The notes beneath the pieces are model-generated. The model had not been told where the DNA came from. It worked only from the letters and a program-made list of their open reading frames with translations, and searched no databases. From Amblyornis subalaris (lineage: Eukaryota; Chordata; Aves; Passeriformes; Ptilonorhynchidae), in contig JACAXG010000063.1 of assembly GCA_018881555.1 (NCBI GenBank), positions 4,817,156-4,881,155 on the forward strand: a stretch of 64,000 nucleotides of DNA, written 5' to 3'. Of this stretch, positions 1-11,900 are shown one piece after another. Numbering within the stretch: the first letter of the stretch is position 1; every line of letters begins with the position of its first letter. A program made the translations under genes and the position numbers.

Positions 1-3000
1 TAATTAACGGTATTGTGTATTTCTACATCCTGGAGATAGTAAGGAAATCAGACCATCCAATCTAGAGTAAACAAAACAGAAAATGATTGCACAGACCACT
101 AGTTACTAAAACCAAGTCTAGACATAGAGATGGGGTTGCATCATTTGATTTGTCACAGCTGCAGTATTAAAAATTTGTTGCAGCATTATGAAAATCCAGC
201 TTTTATGATTCCGTAAAACCTGAAGATTCACTGAGATGTCTTGGTAGAGGAATGAGACAAAATGTGATGTAGATATTAAAGTGATGAAACGGTTGAATGA
301 TGTGCCCAATCCCACTGTCAGAGGATGTTTCACAGTATTTACACATTGAGTACCAGCAAGTGGATGTAAGTGCTTGGGTGGCTACCTGACAACTGAACCT
401 GAGTGCAGGAGGAGGGAAAAAAAATTAATTTTTCCTTAAGAAATGGTTTGGCTGNTCCCTGTTCTGAGACCACTTAAGTTTACATTGGACATAGTAATTA
501 GTTTTGTTTAGTATTGAAAAAATAAATTCACATTTTAAGTGTGTCTGGTAAAGATTCTCATTTGCTTATCTAGCTGTAAATAGGGATCTAAATAGCTGAC
601 AGACACCACCTTTTTAATATATAACCCTGCTGTATGTGATACTTCATACACAAAATAGCAGTTAAATGCACCTTATTTTTGCAGTAGTCATGTAAAATAT
701 ATTAGGATGCAAGTGCCTTTGAATCAGAGCAGCTGACAATGTACTTCAATGAGAATAGTTAACATTAATTGATGAAAAATTGGAACAATAAAAGGTGAGT
801 TATAGAGCCTGCTTTTCTTAGAGCACACCTTTTAGACTAAGAGTTGGGAAATTTGTCATACTGCTTTAGATTCAGAAAGGAATTAATCAGTTACCTCTAT
901 AACATATATACCTATACCCTTTATACAGCTATAAAACAGAAAATCTAAATTGAATAAAAGTATCCAGTATTTCCAAGCAGTGGACAATACTGAAAATACA
1001 TTAATTACTATATGGCATAAATTAGTCCCTTCTTCCTATGAACACTTTGCTACTGCATCAGCATCTGTACAGAAGTGATCACACAGAGGAAAAAATGCCT
1101 TGTAAANTTGGAGTAATTTTCTTCAGGATTAAATTTGGTGTACTAACAGTCACTGAAAATTTACCCCAGTATTATTCTGGGGAAATGCATGGGAAGATCA
1201 AGTGTTTTGTTCAGAGTGGAGATTATCTCTGTCTCATAAATCTCACCATAATTCTTTGATTCAAATGTATCAAAGCAACAGTGAAGATTAGAGTTTCTGC
1301 CTCAAAGGCAGAGTGAACATGTAAATATTTGAGGTCACTGATTGAGGTCCAAATAGAAAATTAATAGACTAGAGAATGCAACCATCTATATAGTGTGTGT
1401 GATACAAGGCTGGATATACTTATTAACCTTTTAAGACCTTTTTCTGAAATATCCATGTTTAGGAAAGCAGGTAAGAGTGCTTTTTTTCCCCTCTTTTAGG
1501 TAGAATAACATGAGCTTTAATGTGATGAGCAAAAAGCAGGTTTAAACTCTGTAAGGAAAAGTGTTCATTTTAGAGTGACTTGTTAAAAACAGCTGTCAGT
1601 CTGATTTTCAGTAATGCTGACAACCTCCAGTGCTCATTTAACATCCCTCACTTTTACAATTGATCAAACCCCTTAAGTTTCACACCCAAGAACTTTTATT
1701 AGCTTATGAAGCCCTGGTCAGTCTAAAGCAACAACCCCACTTCCTGTTTTCCCTTTCTACATTGCTTTTTCTGGGAAATTTGGAACCCCAGTACAACAAT
1801 TTGCAGCTCACATATCCCATCACATCTGTCTAGAAGACTGAAATGTCACAGACCACATTTGGCAGAGGTGCCAAGTACAAACAATGATTAAATCGATGAG
1901 GTCAGGTAGGTGTTGGGAATTATTTATTCAGATTTAATGGTGNCACATATCCACATTTGAATTCTTCCTTTAAAATACCTAAGCTATGTGAAGTAGCATC
2001 TCTGTTGTTTTCCTNCAGAGTGCTTTTTTAGTTCATATATCAAAACAAAACCTTAGCAATCTAACTTCAGAATAACAGAGAACAGAAAACTGCCTGGTTC
2101 TTGCAGAAGAGAGTTCTTCCTGAAGAAAATCAAAGAGTAAATATAATGGGAAATTTCTGTTTAACACAGCCAGAAATAAAACAACATTTTACACTGTGAT
2201 CAGTAAATGTCACCTGATTAAAAGGCTTGTCACTCAGCACAAAGGATGCAACATGCTGCTCTTTCTAAAAGCAAGTTGCTTTTTACACATGGCTGACTCC
2301 CATGGGAATGCCTCCCAAGCATGTCGGACCACCCTGGTACAGCAAGGGTTTGCAGGCACATCAAATGGTGTTCTTAAATGCCATATTATTGGATAAATCC
2401 TGCTTTAGTGAAAGACTGGAAAGGAAACCTCTTACATATGGTAGGTATGCAGAAAGTGCAATAACTCTAAAGGAAGTCAAAAGCATTGCTTTCCACTCTG
2501 TGTAACAGGATGTTGACTTGATGATGGGGTTAACATTCAAAGGACACTTATGAAGCACTCCCATCAGTTTTCTGTGTGTCCGAGTACCAGCAGGCGTTGA
2601 GAACATTTGTGCTTCTCACAGGAATTGCTTCAATTTGCTTTGCAAAACCCATGCAGTTTTCAGGCAAACTTGTTAGTGCTGACACGTTCAGTCTGATTTT
2701 TACAAAACAGTTGACCTGGATGTTTATTTATCCTCTTGAGTCTTCTACTGCCATTGAGCTGGCTCGCATCATCAGTGGTCTTAATCCTGATTCAGTTCAA
2801 CTGCACAGAATTCCTCTTGAAACTTGTTTGAGCCTTCTGAATTATGCTTTATGACTCATGATTAAAGACATTACCCTAGGCTATCAGATTTTTGCCTTAC
2901 AATTGGGAAGTAGAGGTCTTGCCTAGGATGAGGAAAGGAAACCAGATAGGCAACACCTTTCACTGAGCCTGAAGTGTAGTAACACAATAAACCATTTGGC

Positions 3001-6000
3001 TGAGCGTGCATAAACGTGGCTATGAGAGTTTTATACGAGTTCTGCTAAATGGTTATTTTAAAAAAAAAAAAGGGGGGGACAAAAAATAAGTAACTTAAAG
3101 GACACCTTTGCCTGCATTTGACTTTAGGGTTCCAAATGCTAATGATGATGACAGACTGCAGAAACCATTCAGGAATGCTGTAATTTGGAGGCCAAGCCAG
3201 GCAGAGGAGCAAAGCGTAGTGTGAGCTTTTGGTGTGTCAGTCCTGCCTGCTCACTTCTTCCACTGGAGTTATTCAATTCCTGGGCTTTAATCCTTACACA
3301 GCTCACTAGTCAGGCCTTACAACATGTATTAGATGCACTGTCATCAACCCAGAACTAACAGGCCACTACTGCAGACCCAGGCTTGTATTAGGCATGTGAA
3401 AGGGTAGAAATGAACACAGCAAAGTAGAATAACAACAAGATATTTTAAATGAGTACTATACAAACCTTCCTCCCCGTGCTTCAGAGCAATTCTTTCATTT
3501 ATATGCCCACTGAAAGGAGCCAAAGCTGTGCAGACTGCATCCTCTCCAAGGGCTGAAGCAATGGTTCTGCACAGGCTTTGCATCTCTTAGAAACAGAGCA
3601 GCATAGCTCCTAACAGGGCTTGAGCCTCCACTTTCTCTTTTGTGGTTGAAAAAAACACGTCTTGCTAAAAGCATCTGTGCTCTCTGCAACACTCAATTCG
3701 CANGTATTAGCTGCTACTTAACTTTCGTGTCTCTTTTATATTCCATACAGCAGCTCCAATGTGCTCAGCAGGGTGGTTTTCAGTAGCCAATGCAGAGCGC
3801 TTTCCGCACATCAAAAAGAGCTTCCTGGGCTTTTTATCTCCCAATTCACTTGTTTCTGGTAAAGAGAAGCCAGATTTCACATGAGGGCATGTCAGAAAGA
3901 GTGGAGGGTTGTAAGGGAGACTTTGTATGCTTTTTTGGTTGCTCTCTTGTTTTGTTTTTCCTTGGGAGTGGTTTACATTTTGTTTATGTAGCTGCCTGTA
4001 TTTAAGTGTTTCACATGAATAAGTTTACTGTAACACCTAGGTCTGCTCTACAAGATTTAGAATAAAGGAAAAAACATTGTCTCCACTGTGAACATCCTCC
4101 TTCCTCTGCCTCCAAATCCACAAGGCATTTGGGCCCATTTAAGTGAAAGAAACCCTTGACCACTGAAACAAATGGCAATTCGGCAGAAAAATTCCAACTC
4201 AGCTTGGCAGTCTTTAAATCTTAATGCTGTGCTTTCCTCTACCTGACAGAGTTCCAAGTGCCATGCTTCACAAAAAATGGAGAGAAAGAATTCTCTTCCT
4301 CCCTTTACACCAATAAGTTAGAAATGACGGAAGTCTTAAAGTACCATACACAGATTCATATCCCAAGTCCAGAAATCAGGCAAGTAATGGACTTGAACAA
4401 AGTAGTTTTCTGACAAGACAAAGTGGGACAACTGTCCTCAGCTTCCAGTGCAGGATCTGAGCTGAAGGTGTCTCAGACACCGAAACTGGGATGAGGGACA
4501 ACCAATAAATGAAAGATACAGAACTAGTGAACACAACTGACAGCAACACAAGCACCTCCAGCATCAGCTGAAAACACAAGGAAGTTAATCTTGATTTTGG
4601 GTCTAGGCAGAAACATTTATAAGCTGTAATTCCCAATTCCCAGTTTAAACCCTGGCAGCTGACCCTGGATGCNATGCAACACTGAGTCTGTGCAGTGGAA
4701 AACCATACTCAGTAGCTTTGATTAAGAATGGAAATGGTCTGTTTTTCTAGAAGGAAACAAAATAACTGTTTCTTTCACAATGAGAAAATATCCATTACGT
4801 TATAGTTTCATATGTGAATAATCAAGTTCAGAGCTCATTAATTTGGAGGAAAAAAATATCAATCTCACTACATAGAGCTCTAGAAGGCTAAAGTAACCAG
4901 NGGAGTGGGAGGATAAGAAGAGGGAGTGAGGGATGTAGGGTGAGTGTCTAGGATAAGAGAACAAATAGCATATAATAAAGCTCTGACTAATTTTTCATCC
5001 TCGTTTCTTCAAATTTCTTGTATGTGTCATGCAGTTTTATTGCTTTGGGATAGTTTAGAGTTTATGCTCCCACCAGACACCCCAATTTAACTCCTGTTAT
5101 TAATACAAATGTCAATAACAGTTATACAGCAGTGGGAAAATACAGTTCACTCGGCATTTCATTATGGAGGTGCATTAAAGTGCCTCTCTATGCCTGTCTG
5201 TCTAGTAAGGAATGAGTGGAAATTGTATCAAGGCTGCACATAGCCCTAGCAGGAGGATTTGTGGCAGCCTCGTGTTCTGAATTTTTGTGGATTATTCTAG
5301 AAATGGTCCCTCTTACCCAAAGCCGTATTTAAAATGTGGAACTTTCAAGCCTAAATCTGTATTTCATTAGCCAGACCCCAAAAAATTATTTTAGAAGTCA
5401 CTTCTTAGAGTATACTTGGTAGGCATTCCTGGTGGGATAGGAGGAGGCCCCCAGCAGAACCTGCACTGAATGGCACAAGCTGCCCTTGTCTGAGGAGCAG
5501 CCTGCTCTGAAACAGCACACAGCNCTTCTGTGGGGTTTATGCCAATATCCTTCTGATTATAACAGAAATCTTTCCCAGTTACAAATTTATAATGCAAGGT
5601 GTAACACAGACTTGAACAGAACTACGAGGTGGTGGCTTTTTTTATGGGGTTGGGTGTTTGGTTTGGTTTTTTTTTATAGCAATTATTTTTTCCCCATTGT
5701 ACAGATAAGCAATTTAAATGCTGCTGCTCTTTCCGTACTTCAGGTGTACTAACCTGTACTGATTTACACTCCATTCTTTGATTTGCAGATTAAGCCAGTG
5801 ATTCTCTGCACAGGTCCAAGACACTCTAGAGAAAGCCACTNTCAGACTTCTGTGCAATAACTCTTGGAAGAAACTTCCCAGACACTAATGTGTACAAGTT
5901 ATCTATTGCCTGCCTTAGACAGGAGAGCAGGCGAAAGAACCACTGAAAACAGATTTAAAGGGGGAAAAATGTAATTTATGTCATCTGCATGACGATTTAA

Positions 6001-6607
6001 GTGTAATTGAGGTCTACAGTTAACTGTGTGATAGCAGTGATTTAAAGCTTGATGCAACTCACCAGTGAAGGCAGGGCTTTAATAAGGCAGTTCTAAGTGA
6101 GAAGTGAACAGAATTAATACTGGCAACATCAAAGACATTCCACTATTCAAATAATAAACAGCTTTTTACATTTTATCCTTTGTACAGCACAACCCTGGCC
6201 AAAACACTGGTCCTCTTTTGCCTTATTTTGGTGTATAAAAAGAGCCACAAAGCTGGGAAACTGTAGCAGACAGGAAAGGTTTGGCTTGTGGGTAAAATGC
6301 ATGGCTAGAAATACAGCTCGATTCCAGAAATCCCATTTGCTGCAATGGAAACCAGGCAATTGAGACTATTCCAAACTGCATCGGAGATTAAACCGGCCTG
6401 TGACAAAGGAACCTTCATTCCAAATCCAGCCTAGTGCTTATCTTGTCTCTAACTGAAGAGTTTTTCACACTAGGAGTGGACTTTTGTACAAGGACACTGG
6501 AATGTTCTATAATTTATACTACCACAGAGTAGCAAAGCAACAAGGTCACAATGTTTAACCCAAACACTTCTTTTTCTTTTTTTTTTTTTTTTCCCTCATC
6601 TTTAAAG
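1..6607 (+). other. Probable last intron of the GALNT-family gene
   Basis: I see no exon, transposon or RNA gene in this stretch. It lies directly upstream of the terminal GALNT-type exon and ends in a strong 3' splice site, so I infer it is part of that gene's last intron, whose 5' end is outside the window. The sequence is AT-rich with a few homopolymers, such as an A run followed by seven Gs near 3058-3078. The open frames here, for example 2576-2854 on + and 4376-4636 on -, have no recognisable motifs and look like chance. I looked for a second lectin-domain exon and found none. Confidence 0.55.
6568..6607 (+). promoter_or_regulatory. 3' splice acceptor with long polypyrimidine tract
   Basis: A nearly uninterrupted C/T tract, including a run of well over ten Ts, leads into ctttaaag, with the AG at 6606-6607. 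The downstream frame is open and codes for a recognisable protein end starting at GGA (6608). A second AG sits at 6610-6611, but the first agrees better with the in-frame GGP start. The intron immediately upstream also has no stop in this frame back to an ATG at 6551. Intron retention would therefore extend the peptide, but the Phe/Ser-rich translation of the tract is clearly not protein. Confidence 0.75.
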
Positions 6608-6754
6608 GGAGGTCCTATCCAGAACCGAAAATCCAAGCGCTGCCTGGAATTGCAGGAGAACAATGAAAATGAATTTGGATTTCAGCTGGTCCTTCAGAAG
6701 TGCACTGGACAGCGCTGGTCTATAACAAATGTCCTGAGAAGCTTGTCATCATAG
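6608..6754 (+). CDS. GALNT17: Terminal coding exon of a polypeptide N-acetylgalactosaminyltransferase, probably GALNT17
   Basis: The exon encodes 48 residues and a TAG stop at 6752-6754. They begin GGPIQNRKSKRCLEL, continue with FGFQLVLQKCTGQRWSI, and end NVLRSLSS. The RCLEL start, the hydrophobic LVLQKC strand and the Q-x-W motif (QRW) are the signature of the last repeat of the ricin-B type beta-trefoil lectin domain. That domain closes GalNAc-transferases, the Golgi type II membrane enzymes that start mucin-type O-glycosylation by moving GalNAc from UDP-GalNAc to Ser/Thr. Catalytic residues lie in upstream exons outside the window. The hydrophilic tail with NVLRS fits the GALNT8/9/17/18 subfamily, and GALNT17 best as I recall it. 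That paralogue assignment is from memory, not a search. GALNT17 is a large-intron, brain-expressed gene, which fits a lone exon followed by a gene desert. Confidence 0.7.
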   Translation, partial: GGPIQNRKSKRCLELQENNENEFGFQLVLQKCTGQRWSITNVLRSLSS

Positions 6755-7015
6755 CAGACTAAATTTTGTACCCATTTCTTTTGCTACCGTGTAGCAAATA
6801 CTGCATTGTCGCCTGCTGTACTGTATTCCTCTCACTCCCATCACCCCAATTCCTTCCCTCCTCTTTTTTGTCTCTTTGATTTTATTTTGTGAGTGTGTGG
6901 AAATAGGGGTTGTGGGCTGGAAATAAGACGTTTTTATTTCACAATGATGTTTTCACGACATTTATAGAGATGCTGAATGACAGGTGACGGGTAGGCTCCT
7001 AAAATATTTTACAAC

Positions 7016-7023
7016 TGTAAATA
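7016..7023 (+). promoter_or_regulatory. Pumilio response element-like motif in the 3' UTR
   Basis: The bases TGTAAATA match the known PUF-protein consensus UGUANAUA. The motif sits about 40 bases upstream of the poly(A) signal, a common place for functional Pumilio sites. An eight-base match can arise by chance in AT-rich DNA, so its use depends on conservation in other birds. Confidence 0.4.
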
Positions 7024-7063
7024 GGAAGCAAATGGAGAATATTTATAACTCAAACTTTTATTG

Positions 7064-7069
7064 AATAAA
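7064..7069 (+). terminator. Poly(A) signal AATAAA
   Basis: This canonical hexamer lies 310 bases after the stop codon, within an A-rich run. It is followed by a T/G-rich segment from about 7085 (tgtctagctgtctcc) that could serve as the downstream element. It is the most likely cleavage signal of the GALNT-type transcript. Another AATAAA lies at 7388-7393. Confidence 0.6.
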
Positions 7070-7221
7070 AAAGTCCAAACACTATTGCTGTCTAGCTGTC
7101 TCCATGGAAATCCATTTGGAAGTTAAGTGCTGGTTTCATTGTTTTCATTAACCCAAGCCTGATCTCGGCAAGTTGTTGCAGAGCATCAGAATTCTCCAGA
7201 CTTGTGGTGAAAAGTCCTCCC

Positions 7222-7322
7222 TGCACACCAGTAGCTACGGTGAGGGAGGATTTTCTCCATTTTTCCAGAGATCTGTCTGACCTCCAGAGATCTGTCTAGG
7301 CCACTGTAGCTACTGGTGTGCA
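7222..7322. repeat. Inverted repeat with nested direct repeat (potential hairpin)
   Basis: The arms 7222-7238 (TGCACACCAGTAGCTAC) and 7306-7322 are exact 17-bp reverse complements. A few more bases pair inside after one mismatch. The 67-bp centre contains a 14-bp direct repeat (CCAGAGATCTGTCT at 7265-7278 and 7284-7297, period 19). If transcription reads past the first poly(A) signal, the RNA could fold into a long-stemmed hairpin. The flanks show no obvious target duplication or transposase gene. It may be a small non-autonomous element or a local rearrangement. Confidence 0.6.
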
Positions 7323-7393
7323 AATATAGGGGGAAGGTGTGGTGTGGGGACGTGTATAATATGCACCCAAGTGTTTTTCCTCTCATAAATAAA

Positions 7394-8728
7394 ACCCCAG
7401 AGAGAACCCCAAGGCTCGAGTGAGGCTGGGAAGAGAATTTGTTAAAAAGACAGGAAAAAGCTACAAAAGAAGAGCAGCAGCTGCTGGAAAAATAAATTAT
7501 AAACCCTAACGTTTCTCAGTGGGTTGGCCTCCATTTCAATGACTGAACTTTCCTTCCAATTCTTCATCTTTCTTATAACTTCTTTTTTTAAATGCACTTG
7601 TTCCCTGGCTACCGCAGACTTGGATAAAAATGGCTCCATCCAAGAGCAAAAGGTATGAATTTGTTCTGGCTTTCTCCCCACCTCGAAGGAGGTGTGAATG
7701 CAATGCCATATCACTTCATCTCCGTTGAGACTGGGGTGAGGATTGAAACAGTTTGATGAGGTAAACCAGAACACTGGAATTACTGGAGTCTATTTCCAGC
7801 CGCTTTTATTTGTATGTAAATTCCTTGTCTTTTATTACTCTATTTGTTCTTTTTATTCTGTTGTTTGCTACCTTTAGCAACAGTCCTAACCTGTTTTGGA
7901 GCTGGTTATGTGCCAGACTGTCTTTTACAGACTGGCTCCACGTTGAGAATCAGCTCTCAGTATTGTTTCTTATGATTGTTTCATAAGTCACGTGGTACAT
8001 TCATTTTAGGTGTTCAGGCTTCTGCTGTACATAGTTACCACATGCATAGATGTATAGTTACCATACATCTGCCTCTCAGAGAGGAAAACCCTGAGCCAGC
8101 AACAGGAGAAGAGCCACAGCCAATGGAGATGTGCTGAACACCTGTGGTTTGACCGATTTCGGGGGCCCCTCGGCCCTGTTTGAGTGAAAAACCCCACATT
8201 AAAATTAGAATTAGAATGCAGAGCCGTTCTGGGCAGTCCCAAGTTCAGACATTCCAGATGAATGAGGAAGAAACTGCGTGTTCAGACAGAGAAAAAGCAC
8301 AGAACACATACAGATCAGCAGGAGATAAAATGAGCTTCCTCCCAGCAAAGACAGCAAGGCTTCGGTGCATGGAGATGCAGCCGTAAGGAAAAAACAAGTG
8401 CTGTGGATCAATCCAGTCTCCTCTTCGTTCCTCCAGGCCTGCTGCTGGGGGCCTTCACTTTTTGGTCTGTGGATGTTTTTATTTATGAGCACTAGAGGGA
8501 GATAACCTGGCAAAGCCTTGATAAAAGTGAAAGGGAGATGCTGAGTTGCGAACTGTTATATTTCATACCAAAATGAGCCTCCTGTGTCCAGCATTTGCCC
8601 AGCGAAGATTGGGGTTATTCCTGATCACGCTGCAGCAGAGTGCTGATGGTCACTGCCCAGTGGGAAAAAAAAAAAAAGAACGAAAAAACCACACCCCACT
8701 CAAGTGAACCACCTCATGTTGCCAAACC
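7394..8728. other. Non-coding intergenic stretch
   Basis: I see no gene, RNA or transposon here. The - strand frame 7442-7774 (110 codons) has no recognisable domain, ends in a Phe/Leu/Ser-rich translation of a T-rich strand, and is probably chance. A short A run lies at 8665-8677, just before the CR1 fragment. Confidence 0.5.
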
Positions 8729-8960
8729 CTAGAATTANAGAATGGTTTGGTTTGGAAGGGACCTTAAAGATCTCTGGTTCCACCCCACCTGCCATGGGCA
8801 GGGACACCTTCCACTGGACCAGATTGCTCAAGCCCCATCCAGCCTGGCCTTGAACACTGNCAAGGATGGGTCATCCACCATTTCTCTGGACACCCTGCCA
8901 CACCACCCTCACAGTAAAGAATTTCTTCCATACTTCTAACATATTTCCTACTACCTAACT
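8729..8960 (-). mobile_element. CR1 LINE fragment (3' end), 5'-truncated
   Basis: Read on the + strand, this is the reverse complement of a bird CR1 3' end. It has a degraded 3'-terminal repeat (agaattanagaatgg), then ggtttggaagggacctta, then the block around ccatgggcagggacacctt, the cctggccttgaacact block, and tcacagtaaagaatttctt. The similarity fades after about 8960, so the element is 5'-truncated as usual for CR1. No reverse transcriptase coding sequence remains. The family assignment is from recognition of the well-known consensus. Confidence 0.9.
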
Positions 8961-11900
8961 GGGCCCTGCACTCCGGAACACTTCTTCAATAACATTGCAG
9001 GGAATCCTTCAGCGGTCCCTGTGGGTTTAAATTTGATNACACGGCAATTCTAGTAACTGCAGCAGAATTACCAAAGTAAACATTTGTGGGGTGGGAAAAC
9101 CCATAAATCTGGACTTGAAACATGACTTTATACTGNAGCAATTTGGCTGCAGGTGAAATGCATGCATTATAATATGTTTTTCCCTTTGTTTTTTATCATT
9201 TTAAAGCATTTTAGTGTGATAACTTAGAGTAAAAGGGAGAGGGGTTTAAATCTGTGGGTAAGCCTACTAAAATGGTACAGAAGAAATTATGAGTGTACAC
9301 AAGCATTGCCATTATTGTGTACCTTGTGAGACCTAAGGTCTCTGAACAGACTTTCTTTGACAGGCCTCTTCGAGAGAGAAAAACACAACTGCACAAGCAG
9401 AACTGAAGGACGCAGCCACATGTCACTGGACACTCTTAGTCGTGAGCTGNCTCATCACCACTTTCTTTTTCAGCTGCACACCAATTACATGGATATAGGA
9501 GCACTGCCTCACACTGTAAAAGACAAACAATCAAAAGTACCAAATGGAAAATAAAACTCATCTGCACTTACTGGAAAACTATAGAATCTTATTCAATCAT
9601 CAGTTGCCTCAAAAGATGAAAAATTGTCGCTAATATTTCCTAACAATAGTTGATTATATTTGGGGTTTTTTAAATTGTTTTAAAGAGGAAAAGCCAGCAC
9701 TTAAAGAACACCATTTCAGAAGTCATGTAACTCCTCAACTGAGTGTGGTCAGAGATGAAGATGACCAGAAGGATCCAGTCAGCTCCCTCTTCCTCCTGCT
9801 GCTTGACAACTATTCCCATGTATTTTGATCAGTTTTTCTTGACAAATAACAACAGTACATCTACCAGCTGATAAGGGTATCCTGACAATTAAATGAAACA
9901 TAAAATCTCAAGAAACCCCAAGCCTTCCTCCTACTGTACTTGTNTAAATATTTATGGGCAATACGTATCTTCTCAGGTATTATTCAGCCAAATGGCTCAT
10001 ACCAGGGTATCACCTACAGTGGTTTCCCGAGGCTGTAAGAATTCCACTGGCTGTCTTCTCACCATATCAGCACGTGGGGCAAGGCACCACTGCCAAGGAG
10101 GAAAGGAGCTGTGTTGGTGACATGAGCACAACGTGCAGAAAAGAGCAATTCCACATCCTTAGGGAGAAGATGTTAGGGTTTGGCTTGTATCAGAGGTAAT
10201 ACTTCTGGAGGTGGGCTGTAGAGACTTCAGAAGAGNTCCAGGTTCTAGGAATTTATTAATTTATTTGTTTCTATATTTATTTTTACAAAGCTGCAGGTAT
10301 TCAGGAGCATGAATTACCAAGACCATAGCTGTTCATTCCCAGCTAGAACTCTGTCAGGGGAATTCCAGACTGCCCTTGCCTGCCTGGTCTTTCCAGACTT
10401 CCTAACATCTGTTGGGAGCGCCTGTGCAGAGAAGGGCTTAGCATTGTCCTCTTTTGCTATGGAAAATGCAGCTTTTTTTGGTTTCATCTTTCCGAAAGAC
10501 CAAAATTTAATCCTCCATCATGCCTCAGTTGTACTACATCCTGTGTCTTCTCTAAAAAGAAGTTAATCAATCAACACCCACCACTGAGCCTTTTTATATA
10601 TGTTGATCAAGAGGAAGTTGCAAAAATGCTAATTAAGCAAGAAGCTGTCATATGTCATTTTATACTGGGTAGCACTGAATACTTACTTAGCTGGGGATAT
10701 AAAGGAAAACAGAGATTTTAAGGTCATTCATCATACACTCTACCACAGTTTTACTTACAAACCTAAAGATTTTTGTGTATATCTCTCTACACCACCAAAT
10801 ATATATAAATTTATCTCTAAAACATAAGCATGCAAGTACACACTCAGACTGTTTACTGGCCAACAACAACAACAACAAAATCACATTAAAGTGCACTCCA
10901 TCCAACTACAGTTTTAAAGACATGCAGACAAGACACCAAAATGTCAGGTTTGGTTCACAGTTACATCACTGTGCTACCCTCAACACCTCCAGCACTACAT
11001 CTGTTTTTAACGCTGGCAAAAAAGCCAGAACACAACATCATCCTATTCCAACATTTGTTCAAGTCAGTGTTAGAAGTTTCCCGCAATAACTTCTCAAAAC
11101 CAGGATACAAAATAGCTNTGCTAACACAGAGGCTCGGGGGGCAGTTACCAAGGCTTTTATCTAACAGTGTGTCCTCTACTGATTTGCAGTTGTATTCCTT
11201 AAATTTCTCCCCTGCTACACACCTTGCTTTAAAAATACTTAAAAGTGCAGAACATGATTCTCAGGACTGTCATTCATGGCTNTATTCTAAAAGAGCAAAG
11301 CAATGCATTTTTGTTTACTGACTGACATTAGGTTTGCATTGCCAGGTGGAAGTGGCTATTTCACCTGAATTCAGTCTTGTTCTGCATAGTCTGAGAAGGG
11401 GATCTTTGTGGTAAACCATCTGAAAAATTTTTTTAGCACTACAAAAATATACTTTTCACCATAATATATTGTTTCCGGTGAAGTAGCGTCATTTGAGGTG
11501 CTTATATAATAGGATAGAATTTTTCAATTACAAGAATATGTTTTCATTTTACGATGTGAAAACAACAAATATGTATTAGTTGCAGAAGGCCAAAGGTAAA
11601 TGAAAATTTCATTCAACTTTTAAAAGGAAGGAAATGGAGTATTCTAAGTGAACTGAACCACAGTTTAGAAGGTGATGACTGCTCAGACCTAAAAGCCCTT
11701 AAGACTTAAGCTCAGCCTTTAAATTCTGCTGACNTCCTTGGTCAGAAGACTGTGTGGGTGGTGTGGGCTTTTTTTAATAAACAAAAGTAGACAAAAATTT
11801 TAAATTACTGACTCTTTCTAACTCCTAGAAAACCAAAGCTCCTGTCAGCACAGACAAAGAATGCTGTGAGCCTCAGCTTNTCGTTTGGACTGATATAGTT

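Larger units (their letters stand above)
6755..7090 (+). other. 3' UTR of the GALNT-type gene
   Basis: This region follows the TAG stop without interruption and ends about 20 bp after a canonical AATAAA. It contains C/T-rich and T-rich blocks (6836-6895), AU-rich pieces around 7040 and a Pumilio-type motif. The cleavage point is inferred, not seen. A further AATAAA at 7388-7393 could give a longer UTR that would include the inverted repeat at 7222-7322. Confidence 0.55.
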
